Source: Gymnorhina tibicen
Lineage: Eukaryota > Chordata > Aves > Passeriformes > Artamidae
DNA length: 64,000 nucleotides
Direction of reading: 5' to 3'
Assembly: GCA_013399875.1 (NCBI GenBank)
Contig: VXAZ01001688.1
Span: forward strand, 967,670-1,031,669
Position 1 is the stretch's first letter. Each line of letters starts with the position of its first letter. The notes under the pieces were generated by a model, which had not been told where the DNA came from, searched no databases, and was given only the letters and a program-made list of their open reading frames with translations. The position numbers were made by a program, and so were the translations under genes. Shown in pieces: positions 10,691 to 23,135 of the stretch.

Positions 10691-13600
10691 CCACTGATGT
10701 TGCTCAGGACTCGTGTTCTGAGCTGTGCCAGGACGCAGAGTTTGGTGTTTCCTCTGGGGGAAGCACAACTTGGCACATCGAAGTGCCCTGGGATATTGTG
10801 TCAGAACCAGAGTGTTGCATTAGGGCTGCACCTCATACACACAAAGGCAGGACAGCAGTGTAGGCAGTGCCATACATTTACTTCTGTCAGTTTAACCTCA
10901 CGCAACTTCATTTAATTTTTATTCCCTTGGTTCCCCCATACTTTGCCACCCCTTTGTGCCTCATTCTTTATCTCACCAAATGGCCAGAGCAGGCAAATGA
11001 GGTGATAAGCTGAGGCAAGCAAGTGACCAACAGCAGTGTCTCTACAGGAAAGGATAGAACTCCTATGCTTGTGCATCACTGGGGATTCTGCTGCTCTCTT
11101 GCAGGCCCAGGCGCTTTGCCTCTGACAGAAACTCCCGTTTTGTGCCTCTGTGTCCCCTTGTTGGTGAACAGATTCTCTCTCTTTATTTGCTGTCAGAAAG
11201 GTGAGATCCTGCACATACAAGGCCTGTTCTCCCTTAATCCTGCTTCAAAACCAAGTTGGAAACTCAACTATTCTAGGTGTTAATTCACATCAGCACCTAA
11301 TTGTTAAAATCATCCTGTTAGGGTGACACATGACATGATAAAAATAAATTATGTGTGATCTTTTAAACTCACCTGTATCTGCTTCCACATCTTGCAGTAT
11401 GTGAGCACCAGAAGACCGTAATTTACTTAAATGCTTATACCTTTATTTTATAAAAATCCATAGGTACTTTATAAAATCAAATGTAGTTTTTATAGTGCAA
11501 TATTTTGAGCTGGGTATGGTGAGAATTGAACTGTTCTATCTGTAATAGAAAGGCATGATCTCTCTTTGGGGAAATCGAGGTTTTCTATGAGTCCTACTGT
11601 TAGCTCATGAAGTCAGTGTTGACATAAAGCTCATATTAGAAAAAAACCCAGAATTATCTGATGCTGAAAGAGACATCTATTTATTTATTTTTGCCTTTTT
11701 AGGTGTTTTGGGTTTTTTTTATGTTAGTCCCCTAAACTGAGAAGTCATCAATATTTTCACTGCAGGGGAATATTGCAAGTGAAACGGCCACAGGTTTTAC
11801 TTGGGTGACTTTGCTGAGGGATCAGTTTGCTGCAGCTATTTTGTGTCTTTGATGGTTAGAGCAGAATGTCTCAACAGTTTAACATGATAAAAGATGTGGC
11901 GTCGGTGATAAGTGTGTTCATTACACACTAATTAAAAGGTGCAGCAGCAGTGATGGAATGCCACCCAGAGCGCCCCCCGTGTTCTCAGCGTGTCTATTTA
12001 AAAATTGTGTGTTAGGAACATACTTTTGTACACGTTGTTGGGGGGGGAGACCTCAGTAGTCATGTATTTCTAACCTGCTGTGTCATTTTAACAAATTGCT
12101 TTCTCAGTCATATGATCATACTTCAGTCTTGTGGGGTATTCACTGTTTTGAAGAAGAAAGGAAAAAGTTTAATATTCTCCCACGGCAGTTTGTCCCTGTG
12201 TTGTTCAGTGCCATAAGGGAATCCGAGCTGCCGGCTCTCAGCCTTCTTTGCTCAGTCCATGAGCGTTGTACCCAAAAGGCCTTGGTTTGACTTTCTCATT
12301 CTTTGTTGTTTCATCTTTCCTTCCTCCCCTCCTTCCTCTGCTTCTGGGGCTGATGCTGATGGATTGGGAAAGGCAACACTGAACTTAAAAGTAATGTGAG
12401 ACAGTTAGTACTGCTCAAGAGATATGCAGAACTTGTAAGGATTGGTTCTATACACCTCTGCCCTTGAAAGGAATTACAGGGTAAAGTAATTTTATCTTGG
12501 AAAGCTTTTTCTGCCTGACTTTTCGAGTTGATTTCAGTGTTAGGAGTGCCCATTTCCACATGCTTCTTAGGAAAAAATTTTGCTTTTGTATGGGTCATCT
12601 TGTGCTCGCATAGAAACAGGTTTCAATGCAGTGCTTTGAATCTAAGTGTGCCATTGTTTGAGTTCACGATTAACCTCTGCCAGAGCTCTTTGTATATAGG
12701 GACTTGATGTTTTTAGCATCGGAGTGTTATGGTGCTCAGAGACAAGGGGACACTATCATAAACTCCTTTTTGAAACAGGAAAAAAGAAAGTTTAAAAAAG
12801 AATGTTTGTTACCTACTTGAGGAGAAATCAGAATAGTTAAGTGTAGAGAAAGTTCTTTAAGAGGTATATGAACTGCCTGGTAACATCTCAGGATCCAGAG
12901 GTGTCTACACATAAACAGCAGTCAAAGGTTTTCTGTTACTTCTCTATTCTTTAAAGGTCACACAGTATCAATACCATTCTCTGAAGAAAACAGTTGACTA
13001 CTATGAATACTGGCTTTTATATGCCCACTTTCATATGGGCCGGCTGGATAATAATTAAATTAAGGTTTCTGACTCTTCCTAAGGTTGGGCTTATGAATAT
13101 CTAAGGATCTGATTGATCAGAGAAGCTCAGGTTAACCGTAAAATTGATCAAAAAGCAGACAAAAAATAACAACTCAGCCGAGCAGTAGTGCGGAGTGATA
13201 AACCCACTGCTGGAGAATGTGACTGGAATGAGGCTGTAGCAGCCTGTTTTCATTGCAGTGTATTTAGCGTGGGGCCGTCACTTAATTGTGTTGTCATTGT
13301 TTCCCTCTGACAAAGAGGGCTGAAGACTGACAGGTCACATGCGTTGGTCTGTGTTGCATTTTTCCTCACTTTGTGAGGGAAGGATCTAAAATGTGATCAA
13401 AATCAGCTGAGTCTTTATCACTACCTTTTGTGCTCCCCGGCTGGGTTCTGACTGATGGTGTGACGTTGGTGGGCAGCTCTTGCTCACACACAGAGTGTCC
13501 ATCAAGGAGTCTTTCCTCCACGGGCCATTCCTGTATCCAGGGAACCCTTCCTCCATTGGGCTGTTTCTGGCAAGTATTGAGCACAAGCAACTTCCCTCAA

Positions 13601-14010
13601 AATCAGTAAACACAGAGATTTCTTTGACAGGACAAGGATATTAGCCCCTGGTGCCCTGACCCATCCATGTGACTGTGGCTGGGAATAAACCACTGCACTA
13701 ACCCCTTCCTTAGCTACACAGTCCATCTTTCTCAAAAACATGAGCAAGGAATGAGGGCTCCAGCCTGTAATTTGGAGACTGCCCATCTGTCAGGGGAGAA
13801 GGGCAGCAGTGGTGTCTTTTGATGTTATTCTCAGGTGCAGGTTCTGTGGCTTTCGCAGCGTTACGGTAAAGAAAGAGTTTTGAGTGGCTTGGTGTCCTAA
13901 ACTGAGCACTAAGCTGTGCTCCGATTTAATGCATTTCCCCTACAAGTTTAGTTGTGTTCAGGGTGGGAAAAAGGTTTCATCCTTTAAGGCTCAGTGCACT
14001 CTGACCTTCA

Positions 14011-14090
14011 CTCAGGAAAGCACTTAAGCAAATGAGCAACTATATGCTTATTATTAAGCACATCATGAAATCTTTTGCTGGGTCATTGCA
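14011..14090. repeat. Old palindromic-type interspersed repeat fragment
   Basis: The words AAAGCACTTAAGCA at one end and TTAAGCACAT followed by TTTTGCTGGGTC at the other match, with gaps, the two arms of a palindromic repeat I recall as widespread in turtles, crocodilians and birds (arms of the type GCAAAGCACTTAAGCACATG and its complement). The centre appears deleted. A second candidate lies at 56625-56715. The family name is uncertain; I infer a non-autonomous DNA-transposon-like element from the inverted arms. Confidence 0.4.
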
Positions 14091-16763
14091 AAAATCAAGC
14101 TTGCTTTGAATGAAAAGTAAAAGAATGTGATATGCTAGTGGGAGTGAGGTGTTTTTCATATTTAGTATTATTTTTACAGACGCCAAGAGTTTGTTAACTG
14201 TGAATTAGTCAAAAGGCATTGCTCTAAGTCTTCATTTTGAGGACAGAATTATTTAGGGGGTAAGAACAGGGCGGCCTAGGAGTCAATGGTGGTTAAAGGG
14301 GTTAGTTTCATGAACATTTATTTTGCTATTTTTTTGTTTCCGGTAGTGATGCTGGAGATCTGATTATTTTTCTGTACAGGGCATTTGAGTTTTTTAGGTG
14401 GACATTTGTTGTCTTGAACTGTATTTCTGAGTTCTACCAAGCTTTTCCTATTTTTCCTAGCACAGAGGAGTTGATCAGGTCTTAAGAGCCACCTAAGATT
14501 TGAGAGGCATGGACAGGGTTGACAAAGGGTGCATGTTGCCTACCTAAAAATCCAGAAAAATCAGGTAGAATAACATTAAGAAATTTTTGCTGTTCATTGT
14601 CTAGGTGTCATTTGAACTTAGACTGGAGAAGGAGCCTCAAACTCCTTGAGAATGTTCATTTTTTTGGTGTCCCTCTACCTTCAACTCTGCTCCTGTATTT
14701 TCTTGGTTTGTCTTGGGGTGTTCCCAGGACTGCAAAGATGAATGTGTGTGTAGCATTTTCCCTATGGACTGCTCAGGCTCTGCCTTATTCCTTAGAATAC
14801 TGAAGAGCACACGCCAACTCTCTTTCAAAAATTTGGGAAGGAAGAATTTTTTTGTGGCGCAATGAGGCTTTTACCCCTGGGATAACACCAGATACAGAAC
14901 TGTGTTTCTTTGAGACAGTGGATTATCATAATTCCACTGGACTTTTGTCTACTGGGACAAAAAGTGCCAAGGCTCTCTTGGAAAGTTCAGGCAAGTAAAT
15001 ATCCCCTCTTTGTGATTTTTGTGTAAATTGCAAATTAGCTGGTCTGCTCAGAATAAGTCCAAGAGTGTTCAAAATAGGAACCCAGCGAATATTTAGAAAA
15101 ATCCTTATATGCTGTTTCAAGCTCTTAAGTAAATCTTACCATGAGATTTTATATTGCTGGTTATGTAAATTCCTCACACCATACTGGGAGCTAGTTCAGA
15201 GCCTTCTGTCCTGACTATCGAATCCAATCCTATCACACATTGAGGGACAGCACCATCCCATTGTGGTGAAGATTCCCTCCCTTTATTCTGTGGATTAACA
15301 GGCCGAGTTCTAACCTTTGTTTTCTCGGAATGATGGCAATAGCTGTATTTGTACATGCTGTCTTTACTGGGTCTGAATATGCACAAAACTAACTTCAGGA
15401 TCTGTCCCCTGCTCTCACTGCATTCTAACAGAAAAATAAACTGCTGTAACATGCATTTTTTCCCAGTGACTATAGAAGAAGCATTGAGATAGTAAAGCAT
15501 TTGTCAGAAGTGGTCCTTTGTGTTGCCTCGCGCAACCATGTTGTCTTAAAAGGATACTTATACAGTACAGGGCTGCTGTATAATACTTGGTATGATTCTC
15601 TGTGCAGTGCCAAAAATGTGGGGTGCTGTGCTTTTGAGTTTTAAAAATGTCAAAATGGAAATCCAGGCTGTTTGACACTGCACTAATTTGCTGAGAGATG
15701 TTGGAATATGTAGCCCTTTTTGTAATTTTGCACAACACTTCAGGCTGTAATATTGCAATAATTACCCAATGAAGTCGTAATTGAAAGGTAAAAATTGAAT
15801 TTAGGGTCTACATAATTTAAACAGGACCAGATTTTACCAAGCGTGACACCTTTATGGTGTCTGCTATATTCCTTATAAAACATACTGAATTTTAAGCCGA
15901 TAACTCAAATGGTTCCTGTGGTATAAACTTGTGAAAAGTCACAATTTTGCATTGTGCTGCAAAGCCACCTTACAATATAGTGACTACCATGGCTCTTTAA
16001 TATCCAGCAGAGTTCTCCTGCTGTGCTTTGTCAGTCGGTAGCAACATCCAAGTCTTCTTGTAAAAGTAATTCACACTTTTTTCACAACACTGTTGCTTTA
16101 ATTACCACTGAACTCTGCTGTTGCTCAGACAGGCCTAGCAGGACCAAGAGAGGGTCAGCGCTGCAGTCACTGCAAAAGAAGCAAATGGCTTTTTTTCTTA
16201 CTTTATTATTAACAAACCATCTTTGATTGAAATGCTCCAAGCTTCTGAGACCCAGCCTTGTCTCTGTGCTCTCTTGGGGTATTCATTATCAAAGTAGACC
16301 ACGGATGTCAATCTGAGAAAACATCAGAAATAATACCTAAAATCCTAATCAGAAAATGTCAAGTAAAGGCAAGATCCACATATCTCTTACATGCAAACAG
16401 CTGATCAGATTTTTTTATATGTGCACATTGAATTTCTGATAGAAACTAACTCATCAACTTACTGTACATTTTTTATGTGTAAAAACGATTTTTGCCCATT
16501 TGTTCGTGATTTCCTTTTTTCTTCATGTTTATTTCATTTGTTATATCTCGTTAGAGCCAAAGGCATTCACAGGAAGAAGTGAAAGATGCTGAAAGACAAA
16601 AGAGATTGTATTTAAAATTACAAAATACAGCTTCTGTACCTTTGTCTCATGAAATGTTCAATATTTATGTATCTTCTACACTAAAAGCTGTAAAATAACC
16701 CTTTTTAGTAGCACAGACATCATTTTCAGACCTAGGCTTGAGTGGGTTTGTCTCACTGCTTAC
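14091..16763. other. Non-coding stretch, no gene seen
   Basis: AT-rich sequence with open frames under 110 codons on both strands, none recognised. No simple repeat of note and no RNA gene is visible. Confidence 0.55.
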
Positions 16764-16930
16764 CTTAGAAGGTCAGGTTTGAAAATAGTCCTGTCCCTCC
16801 TGGCTATGTGTGGGGGCTTAAACTCACCTGGAGAGAAATGCAGCACTTCCACCATGGCAGTGTCCTCCATAAACTGCAGCATTCCAGCGTTTTTAGTGCT
16901 GGATGTGACCATTTCTGCATACAAGGGAAA
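16764..16930 (-). other. Candidate coding exon with two in-frame donors, unknown protein
   Basis: Read on the minus strand, the segment follows CCTACTTTGCAG, with a TTGACTAAATC branch-point-like word about 35 bases upstream. It has two possible donors: CCAG|GTGAGT (exon end at 16828, 103 nt) and TAAG|GTAAGC (exon end at 16764, 167 nt). The frame starting TTT CCC TTG is open through both donors. The translation includes AEMVTSSTKNAGMLQF and MVEVLHFSPGEF and looks like ordinary soluble protein. I cannot assign a family. Its 5' phase is 0, which matches the 3' phase of the next candidate exon upstream at 17068-17153. Chance remains possible. Confidence 0.3.
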
Positions 16931-17067
16931 CTGCAAAGTAGGTTTTGGAGATGCAACTGATTTAGTCAACATTAAATCCAGTGCAGGCTGCCAGCCCTAA
17001 CACTTATTAGAATATACCTGTGATCCATGAATGGGATTAGAGATCAGCCCCATGTTTCATATCTCAC

Positions 17068-17153
17068 CTCAAAGATGATACTGCAGACTGATACCACACC
17101 ACTTAACGCCACAGTAATGCAGGGTTCCTGCCTGGCTTCAGAAAAGGGGACAC
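17068..17153 (-). other. Candidate coding exon upstream of the 16.8-kb exon, unknown protein
   Basis: On the minus strand an acceptor, ATTAATCCCACAG, precedes an 86-nt segment ending TTTGAG|GTGAGA. One frame is open: two leading bases, then 28 codons, ending exactly at phase 0. The translation includes QEPCITVALSGVVSVC and is hydrophobic enough to be a membrane or core segment. A second in-exon acceptor (TTTTCTGAAG) would keep the same phase. The intron to the next candidate exon is 137 bp (16931-17067), GT-AG, and phase-compatible. The acceptor pyrimidine tract is poor. I do not recognise the protein, and no further exon of compatible phase was identified. Confidence 0.28.
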
Positions 17154-17882
17154 CTGTGGGATTAATATTAATTTAATTAAACAGCCATATCAACTGTGGA
17201 AACACACGGGGTTTTGCATGGGTTTCTCATAGCCCAAGAATCAGAATATTCTTAATTTCTGGCTGTAGCAAGGTGAAAGCTGACTGGGTAAAGTGTTGTC
17301 CATGGGCTGCTCAATAATGCTGTGCCCTGATCAAGGCTAATAATAACCTGGAGCTAACATTAAGGAGTTAAAGGGCTGTCAGAAAACACCAGAAGAATTA
17401 ATTTTGAAAATATTTGCCCCAAGTTACTTTCAGTATTTTCTCATTCTATAGTGTCCAGAATCAAGAAGGATAGAAAGTAGAGGTCAAAAAAAAAGCCACA
17501 AGTGGGGTAATGGAATTGAGGTTTTCAGCATGGATTTTGGCAAGGAGGAGAAAGACTTGGAGCAGCAGAGTAACACCTTGACTTGCAGACCTTAACACAG
17601 GAATTCAGGCAGATTAAGAAACCTGTGATGGGTGAGATTTGCTTTTCCTCTGCAGCTCTTTAGCCAGTGGTAGATTTTTCCATGTCCTCATTCCCAATAG
17701 TGGGACATGCCTGCTAGGAGTACTTCGACTTCTTCCTGGTGAAAATGGCACAATATGACAGAGTACAGAAAGCAGCTGAAATGATGATTATTTAAAATAC
17801 AGACTTGCAGCGACTTGGGGACGTGTGGTTGTGTGTATCAAGGACAGAGACAAAAGGAGGGAGGGAGTTTCTCCTTCCTCAC
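17154..17882. other. Stretch between candidate minus-strand exons, nothing recognised
   Basis: If the exon-like segments on either side belong together, this would be intron. It contains a TTAATATTAATTTAATTAA-like AT-rich word near 17161-17180 and no reading frame of note. Confidence 0.4.
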
Positions 17883-17959
17883 CTGCTCCTGGCACATTCA
17901 GGCAGAGGCACCACTCTCACTTCCCCATCTCCTCAGCACCGAGCTGCTGAGCATTTGTT
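17883..17959 (-). other. Candidate exon with strong splice signals, probably non-coding or 5' UTR
   Basis: On the minus strand GGGCCTTTTTGCAG precedes a 77-nt segment ending GAGCAG|GTGAGG; both ends fit consensus well. All frames contain stops. A late ATG (ATG TGC CAG GAG CAG) would run phase 0 into the donor, so it could be a 5' exon carrying a start codon. That phase does not fit the candidate exon at 17068-17153, so an intermediate exon would be needed or the two are unrelated. Confidence 0.18.
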
Positions 17960-20900
17960 CTGCAAAAAGGCCCTTGCAGGAGGTATCGCTTCCTACAATT
18001 TTTTTATTTTGCATTGACTAAATAGAAGTCCCCAGTCTCTGTAGTGATTTATGCAGTACTAAAACCAGCACTGATCATATGCAACAGCCTGTGTGGTTCT
18101 TTCAAGAAGCAGCATTCCTGCCCCGGCATGGATAAATGGTTCCTAGAACCTGAATATAGCAGTGCTGATATTTGCTGCTCTCTGGCCTGAAAGTACCTGT
18201 AAATTCACAGGCAGGAGATGCAGCTGAAGCTGTGGCTGCTTCTATCATGAATCCAGTAATATTTCCTGTTCCTTTTCCCCAGGTGCTTAGATGCCGCATA
18301 TCTTTCCTCCCCCCAAATATTCATATCCTGATATGCTGAAAAAAGTGCTTGCAGATGCCAATGCATCTCGGGGGTGGAGAGAGGAGGCAGCAGAAACAGA
18401 AATTTAAGATTCAATATCTGGAAAATTAGAAAAGAACAGAGAAGACGACCTTACGGTTTTCCGCCATTTGAAGTCCAGCATGATTTTTCAGTACACCCCA
18501 GAATCGTGCAGCATATCCCACATTGGTATGATGCCTTTGTCAACCTCAGAACATTACAAAAAGAAGTAAATAAACACCTAAATAGCTGTTTTACTCAAGG
18601 AAAGAAGTCCAGGTTTGAATATCAGTGTTGCCCTAAGAGTTTCTGGGGTTCCTGTGTGTTCAGCACCCAGGGAAGCACCCAGTGGCTGCTGTTCCTGTAG
18701 AAGGACCTAACAAGTGGAGGAGAATTCGGACCAGCTATAATATATTGGTCAGAAACATGGCTTGGTCTGTGCCAGGTGGTTTGAGTATAAAACAAATCTG
18801 AGTTTACAGCCTCTTTTTCTTTGAGATTAATCAAATCTGAGGCAGCTTGAAACTACTGGATCTGAGAAAACAGATTGTAAAAACTGATATTGCTAGTTTT
18901 CATGGTAAAATTTAATGCATACAGAAACAGTGCATACTTAGAGAAGACTAAATGCATCCCTTTGGGTTTAAAGAAAAATAATAGTTGGCAAACTTGTTTT
19001 TAAACTAATGTTCTGAAAGGCAGGCGGAAAAGAGCTAAAAGAAGATGGTAACTACATCTCTCTAAACGTGGTAACAGTTTTGGTGCCCTGCTGAGCATGA
19101 GAAGTAGAGGGTTTAGCAACCTGTTGTAGCACAGGCAGGGAATACAATTTCATCCCCCAAAAAATCTCTGTAGGCTCCATCCTGACCATGTGACCTTGTT
19201 GTGTGACAACTGCACTTGCCAGCCATACCACACAAACAGAGTAACACCGTACCCTTCTCAGGTTTAAGATATTATTACAGCTTGTGAATAAGATTTCCAG
19301 TATGTGGACATGACAACTATGAAAAACTATAATTTAGGACGTAGAGTATTCTCTTTCTGCTTTTATGTGGAATTTCACTTTAATGCGATGTAAATGACAG
19401 TAAGAAATACATTCATAGAATGTTAAAGCCTTCCCATTAAAAATTCTGTATGCATTTTATATTCTAATTCATGTACAGTCAAAAACCCTGATAAAATCAT
19501 AGTACTGATTTGACTGCTGCACTTATCGTATTAATGAGGATACTTTATGCCTTTTGAAAATTGGGATATAGTCCATTATGTGATTGTGAGTGATGTGATT
19601 GTATCACACCAATTTGTTATTCAATCCCACCCCTCCCTTCGGTCAACTTTGTATATAGGAAAAGCCATTGGTGAGCATGTGTGGAGGCAGGAAAACCTAC
19701 ATTTAAAATTACTATTGTCTTCTTTACTCTTTTACCTGTTAAACAGATTATACATATTTTTCCAAAGCCTGAAATTTACTTGAACTCCAGAGGGGAATTC
19801 ACAGAGGTATCCGAAACACCCAGAGGAGCACCAGCTAAGGCTGGCTGAAGGGGAGACTCACCTAAGCCAACTCTCCAGCTTTCTGGATGTGTAATGTGGG
19901 ATTCTCCTCCCAAATACCATGTTCTAGACTAATCCTCATGGCTCTGCTCAGTTTCTCCTCAGGGTGATTCCCTTTGTTCTCTGCCTGTCCCCCTCCACAG
20001 GCTCCACAGGGAGAGGGTTGTCTAATTTCCATTTTTTAGACAGGGAAAGTTAGATGAGAAAACGCAGTTTGCTGTGGCTGCATCTTAAAAATCCTTTCTG
20101 ACCCTTCCACAGTGGCAGGAGGTTGGGGACTGAAAAACAGCATTTCTGTTGTTGGCAACGTGTTTATATGTTGGAAGTGCTTGGATGGTTCTAAATGTGT
20201 TCGTGTCTTCTCTTAGCTAGTCCTGATGTGCTTTAGCGTTAGGAGCGTTCTTTGTCCTTGTGGCTTTCTCTGCTGGTTTTAAGTCCATGGAAAATATTTC
20301 ACCTTGATGAAAATAAACCCCACCTGTTTTCCCCATGTGTAGCTCCTGTGAGTGTTTCCAGACTGAGTGCAACTCCTTTTTCTCCTGTGATGAAGAGCTA
20401 TATGTTCTCTGAAACACAGTAGCTTATGTATGATAGTCCTGCCTCAGAGACATCTTGAAAGCAGCATTATAACCAGAGAATTAAATCTGCTTTCTCGTGC
20501 CTTTCCCGCAATCTATCCATTAAATATTTAATTCTGTCTGTAATGACGGTCTCTGTCATTAACTTGTCATGAACGTTGTATTTTTCAGATGCTGCCATCT
20601 TCACTTAGTGTCCTGTTGCTGCCTGTAGTTTTCTGGTTTTTTGAGTATTATTCCTGGTTTTACTGCCCAGTCCATTCTTACGTTTCCTGTGTTTATAAAA
20701 ATGTCTTACTGCTGGCTTAAACTTCTCTGAGGTGGAGCTGCCGTGTGCTACAATGCCCGACCCACTGGGATGTTCGTGAGAGATTTGAAACAAAAAATAC
20801 CAAGTTCCTTCCATGATGTCTCGTGTTTGGAATTTCTGCCCCTGTTGATGCAGGAACATGACTGGAAAGGTTTATCAAAGTGTGTGTCCTCATGATTTTG

Positions 20901-23107
20901 GCTGCCAGTGTCAATCAGTTTGTCCATAATGGCTGTGACAGTGCCATTATGACAGTGCAGAGGAATGGAAGAGGCCGTGCAAATGTGTGCACGTGGACAC
21001 ACGTGTTGAGGAGGTATGAACTAGTGCAGGGCAAACACACTGTGCTTTAAAGTGTCCTTTTTTGGGGGTGGAGGCAAGAGATATTTAAAGGTCAAAGGGA
21101 AACATTAATAGTGTTAGATAAATTTTACCCTATTTAAATTCAAAACCAATAAGAACTTTATACAATCTTTTGGACAAAGCCTGCAACATTCTAATCTCTG
21201 CAAATCCACTCTGTACTGTTCACTGCTCTTCTTATTAATCAGTTCTACAGAGCTGTACTCCTCTCAGTGCTGTTACACACACTGCATTTTTATTCTCCAG
21301 CTTGGCCTTTTCTGTATTTTTACTTCGTCTTACATTCAATTACCCACAGCCTGGTTTGCAGAACAGGGGGCCATTGGGGGCTGCATTTAAGCTACAGCCC
21401 ATTATGTCATCTTGCTTCGTATATTTTACTCTGATCTTTCTTAGGATGAAACTCATTTACGAATCTTTCTGTGGAGAAATTATGTGCCTTCTTCTGCAGG
21501 GTCTGAAATTTGCCTTCTCAATGCCTCTGTTATTAAAAGAACAAGCAAACACCCGACTTATTTACATCTTGGATCCTGGTACTTACACCTATTGTTGCAG
21601 TTTCCAGAATACCAAGGTATTCTAATTATTGTTGCTCTATTTGATGCTTTCATAATAGTATTTAATGTTCCAAATCCAGTGTCTGCAAGCCTTTTGTGTT
21701 CTTTGTGATACATACTTTCAAATTCATTTGAGAAGTCCATCTCCCTTCCATACCTGTGAGCTTGACAAGCGTTCCTGGAACTGGAAGCTGTTTGCCCAGT
21801 GAGAGTTCTCTTTGAAAAAATCCGCAGCTCAGAGCTTATGACATTTGATGAAAGTCTTGGTCACTCTTCAGGGATGGTGCCTTGGATTGAATTTTAGAGC
21901 TGCTCAGAACTGTCTTGCTTTTTATGTCATTTTCACAATTGCATTTGAATTAATGTTTCTGGTCAAGCTGTGTTAAAACCAGGGTATATTTATAGTCTTC
22001 TTTATGTATTCATATATATATATATATGTATACTAAAAATACATGTGTATGACACACTAATTATTTATATTTATCTGTAGGTATTAATAACATGCAATCA
22101 TCGTCTACTTAATTTTGTTGCAATAATAGGAGTCATGGTTCACCAACCAAGGTTTTTCCAGGCCTTTTTGTCCACAAATTCTATCTATCACAAAATGCCT
22201 TTGGAAAACTGCTGGTACTGTTTCCTTTTAGTATCAAATTAGACTTCTTCCTATTGTCTCCTGATCCCAAATTTTTTTTTTGAGATGTGTCTGCTGTGAT
22301 TTTTCTCCCAGGATTCTTGCTTCATCTTCTGCTTGGCAAACTGGAAATGTTTGCCGTGTTTTGATTTGGGGATGGAGACATGTGTTGGTGGTCATTTAAT
22401 CCAGTTGACGTGTAAAGATATTTAATGCTTAGAATTCCAGTTAAAGTGGGATTGAAACCAGCATAATCCATACAATTGGCCAGCTTCTGGATTTGGGGTG
22501 AGAGTATAATGGTTTTTATCTTCAACATGGTTTCTGTAATGTCTCATACTGAACTATACACAGATATTACAGATTTTAGAATTAAGAGCTGCATTAGGTA
22601 CCAGTAAAGAAGGGAAAAGTCCCAGCCACGACACCTTAGTAACTTTGTGCTGGCATTATAGAAGGATTTCGCAGACATAGGAGCCAAGCAAATCCTTAGC
22701 TTTTAATAGTATAAAACATAGTAAAAGCTGAAAGTTCATGCTAGTCCTTCAAAATAATTGTCTTTAATATTATTATTGATCATGTAGTAGGAGACACAGC
22801 CTGAGTGCTACAAGGATTTCAAGGGAATGCTTTACAGCTTAATTATGTTTCCCTGGGAGATTTAACATAATTCAATTTATTTTCCCTCGTGTTTCATCAA
22901 TCATTATATGAATAGAAAGGATATCTGAGCTTCATTTCTAAGTGAATTCCTGTAGATTCAAGAACTTTTGACAATATCCGTATTAGAGAGAGGAATGCAG
23001 CACACCTTCTGTGGGGAAATGAACCTGCAAAGCCTCTAAACAGGGATGGTGAACTTGATCTTTATTGTTGGTGAATTTTCTGAGGACAAACTGTTGATCC
23101 ATGGGGC
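17960..23107. other. Non-coding stretch, no gene seen
   Basis: AT-rich DNA. The open frame at 18374-18700 (+, 108 codons) has protein-like composition but no good splice context and no family I recognise. An (AT)8 tract lies at 22012-22027. No RNA gene or interspersed repeat was recognised. Confidence 0.55.
22012..22027 (+). repeat. (AT)8 microsatellite
   Basis: Eight uninterrupted AT dinucleotides, followed by further AT-rich sequence with TGTATAC words. Likely length-polymorphic. Confidence 0.9.
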
Positions 23108-23135
23108 CTCTGTAAACCTAGTTGGGTTTACAGAG
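23108..23135. other. Perfect 11-bp inverted repeat with 6-base loop
   Basis: CTCTGTAAACC at 23108-23118 is the exact reverse complement of GGTTTACAGAG at 23125-23135, separated by TAGTTG. The arms each contain GTAAAC, a forkhead-type half site, so the palindrome could bind paired forkhead factors as DNA; alternatively it forms a short RNA hairpin. There is no T-run, so it does not resemble a terminator. Confidence 0.75.

Larger units (their letters stand above)
9067..14010. other. Non-coding stretch, no gene seen
   Basis: AT-rich DNA with short random open frames and no recognisable interspersed repeat. It contains a GT microsatellite and a hairpin, listed separately, and a G8 run near 12040. 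I see no RNA gene. Confidence 0.55.

Noticed and set aside
11960..11985. Possible CTCF site (GAGCGCCCCCCGTG)
   Set aside because: It matches only the C-run of the motif and fails in the flanking GTGG part.
18374..18700. 108-codon plus frame with protein-like composition
   Set aside because: The upstream AG lacks a good pyrimidine tract, no consensus donor was found in or after the frame, and no family was recognised.
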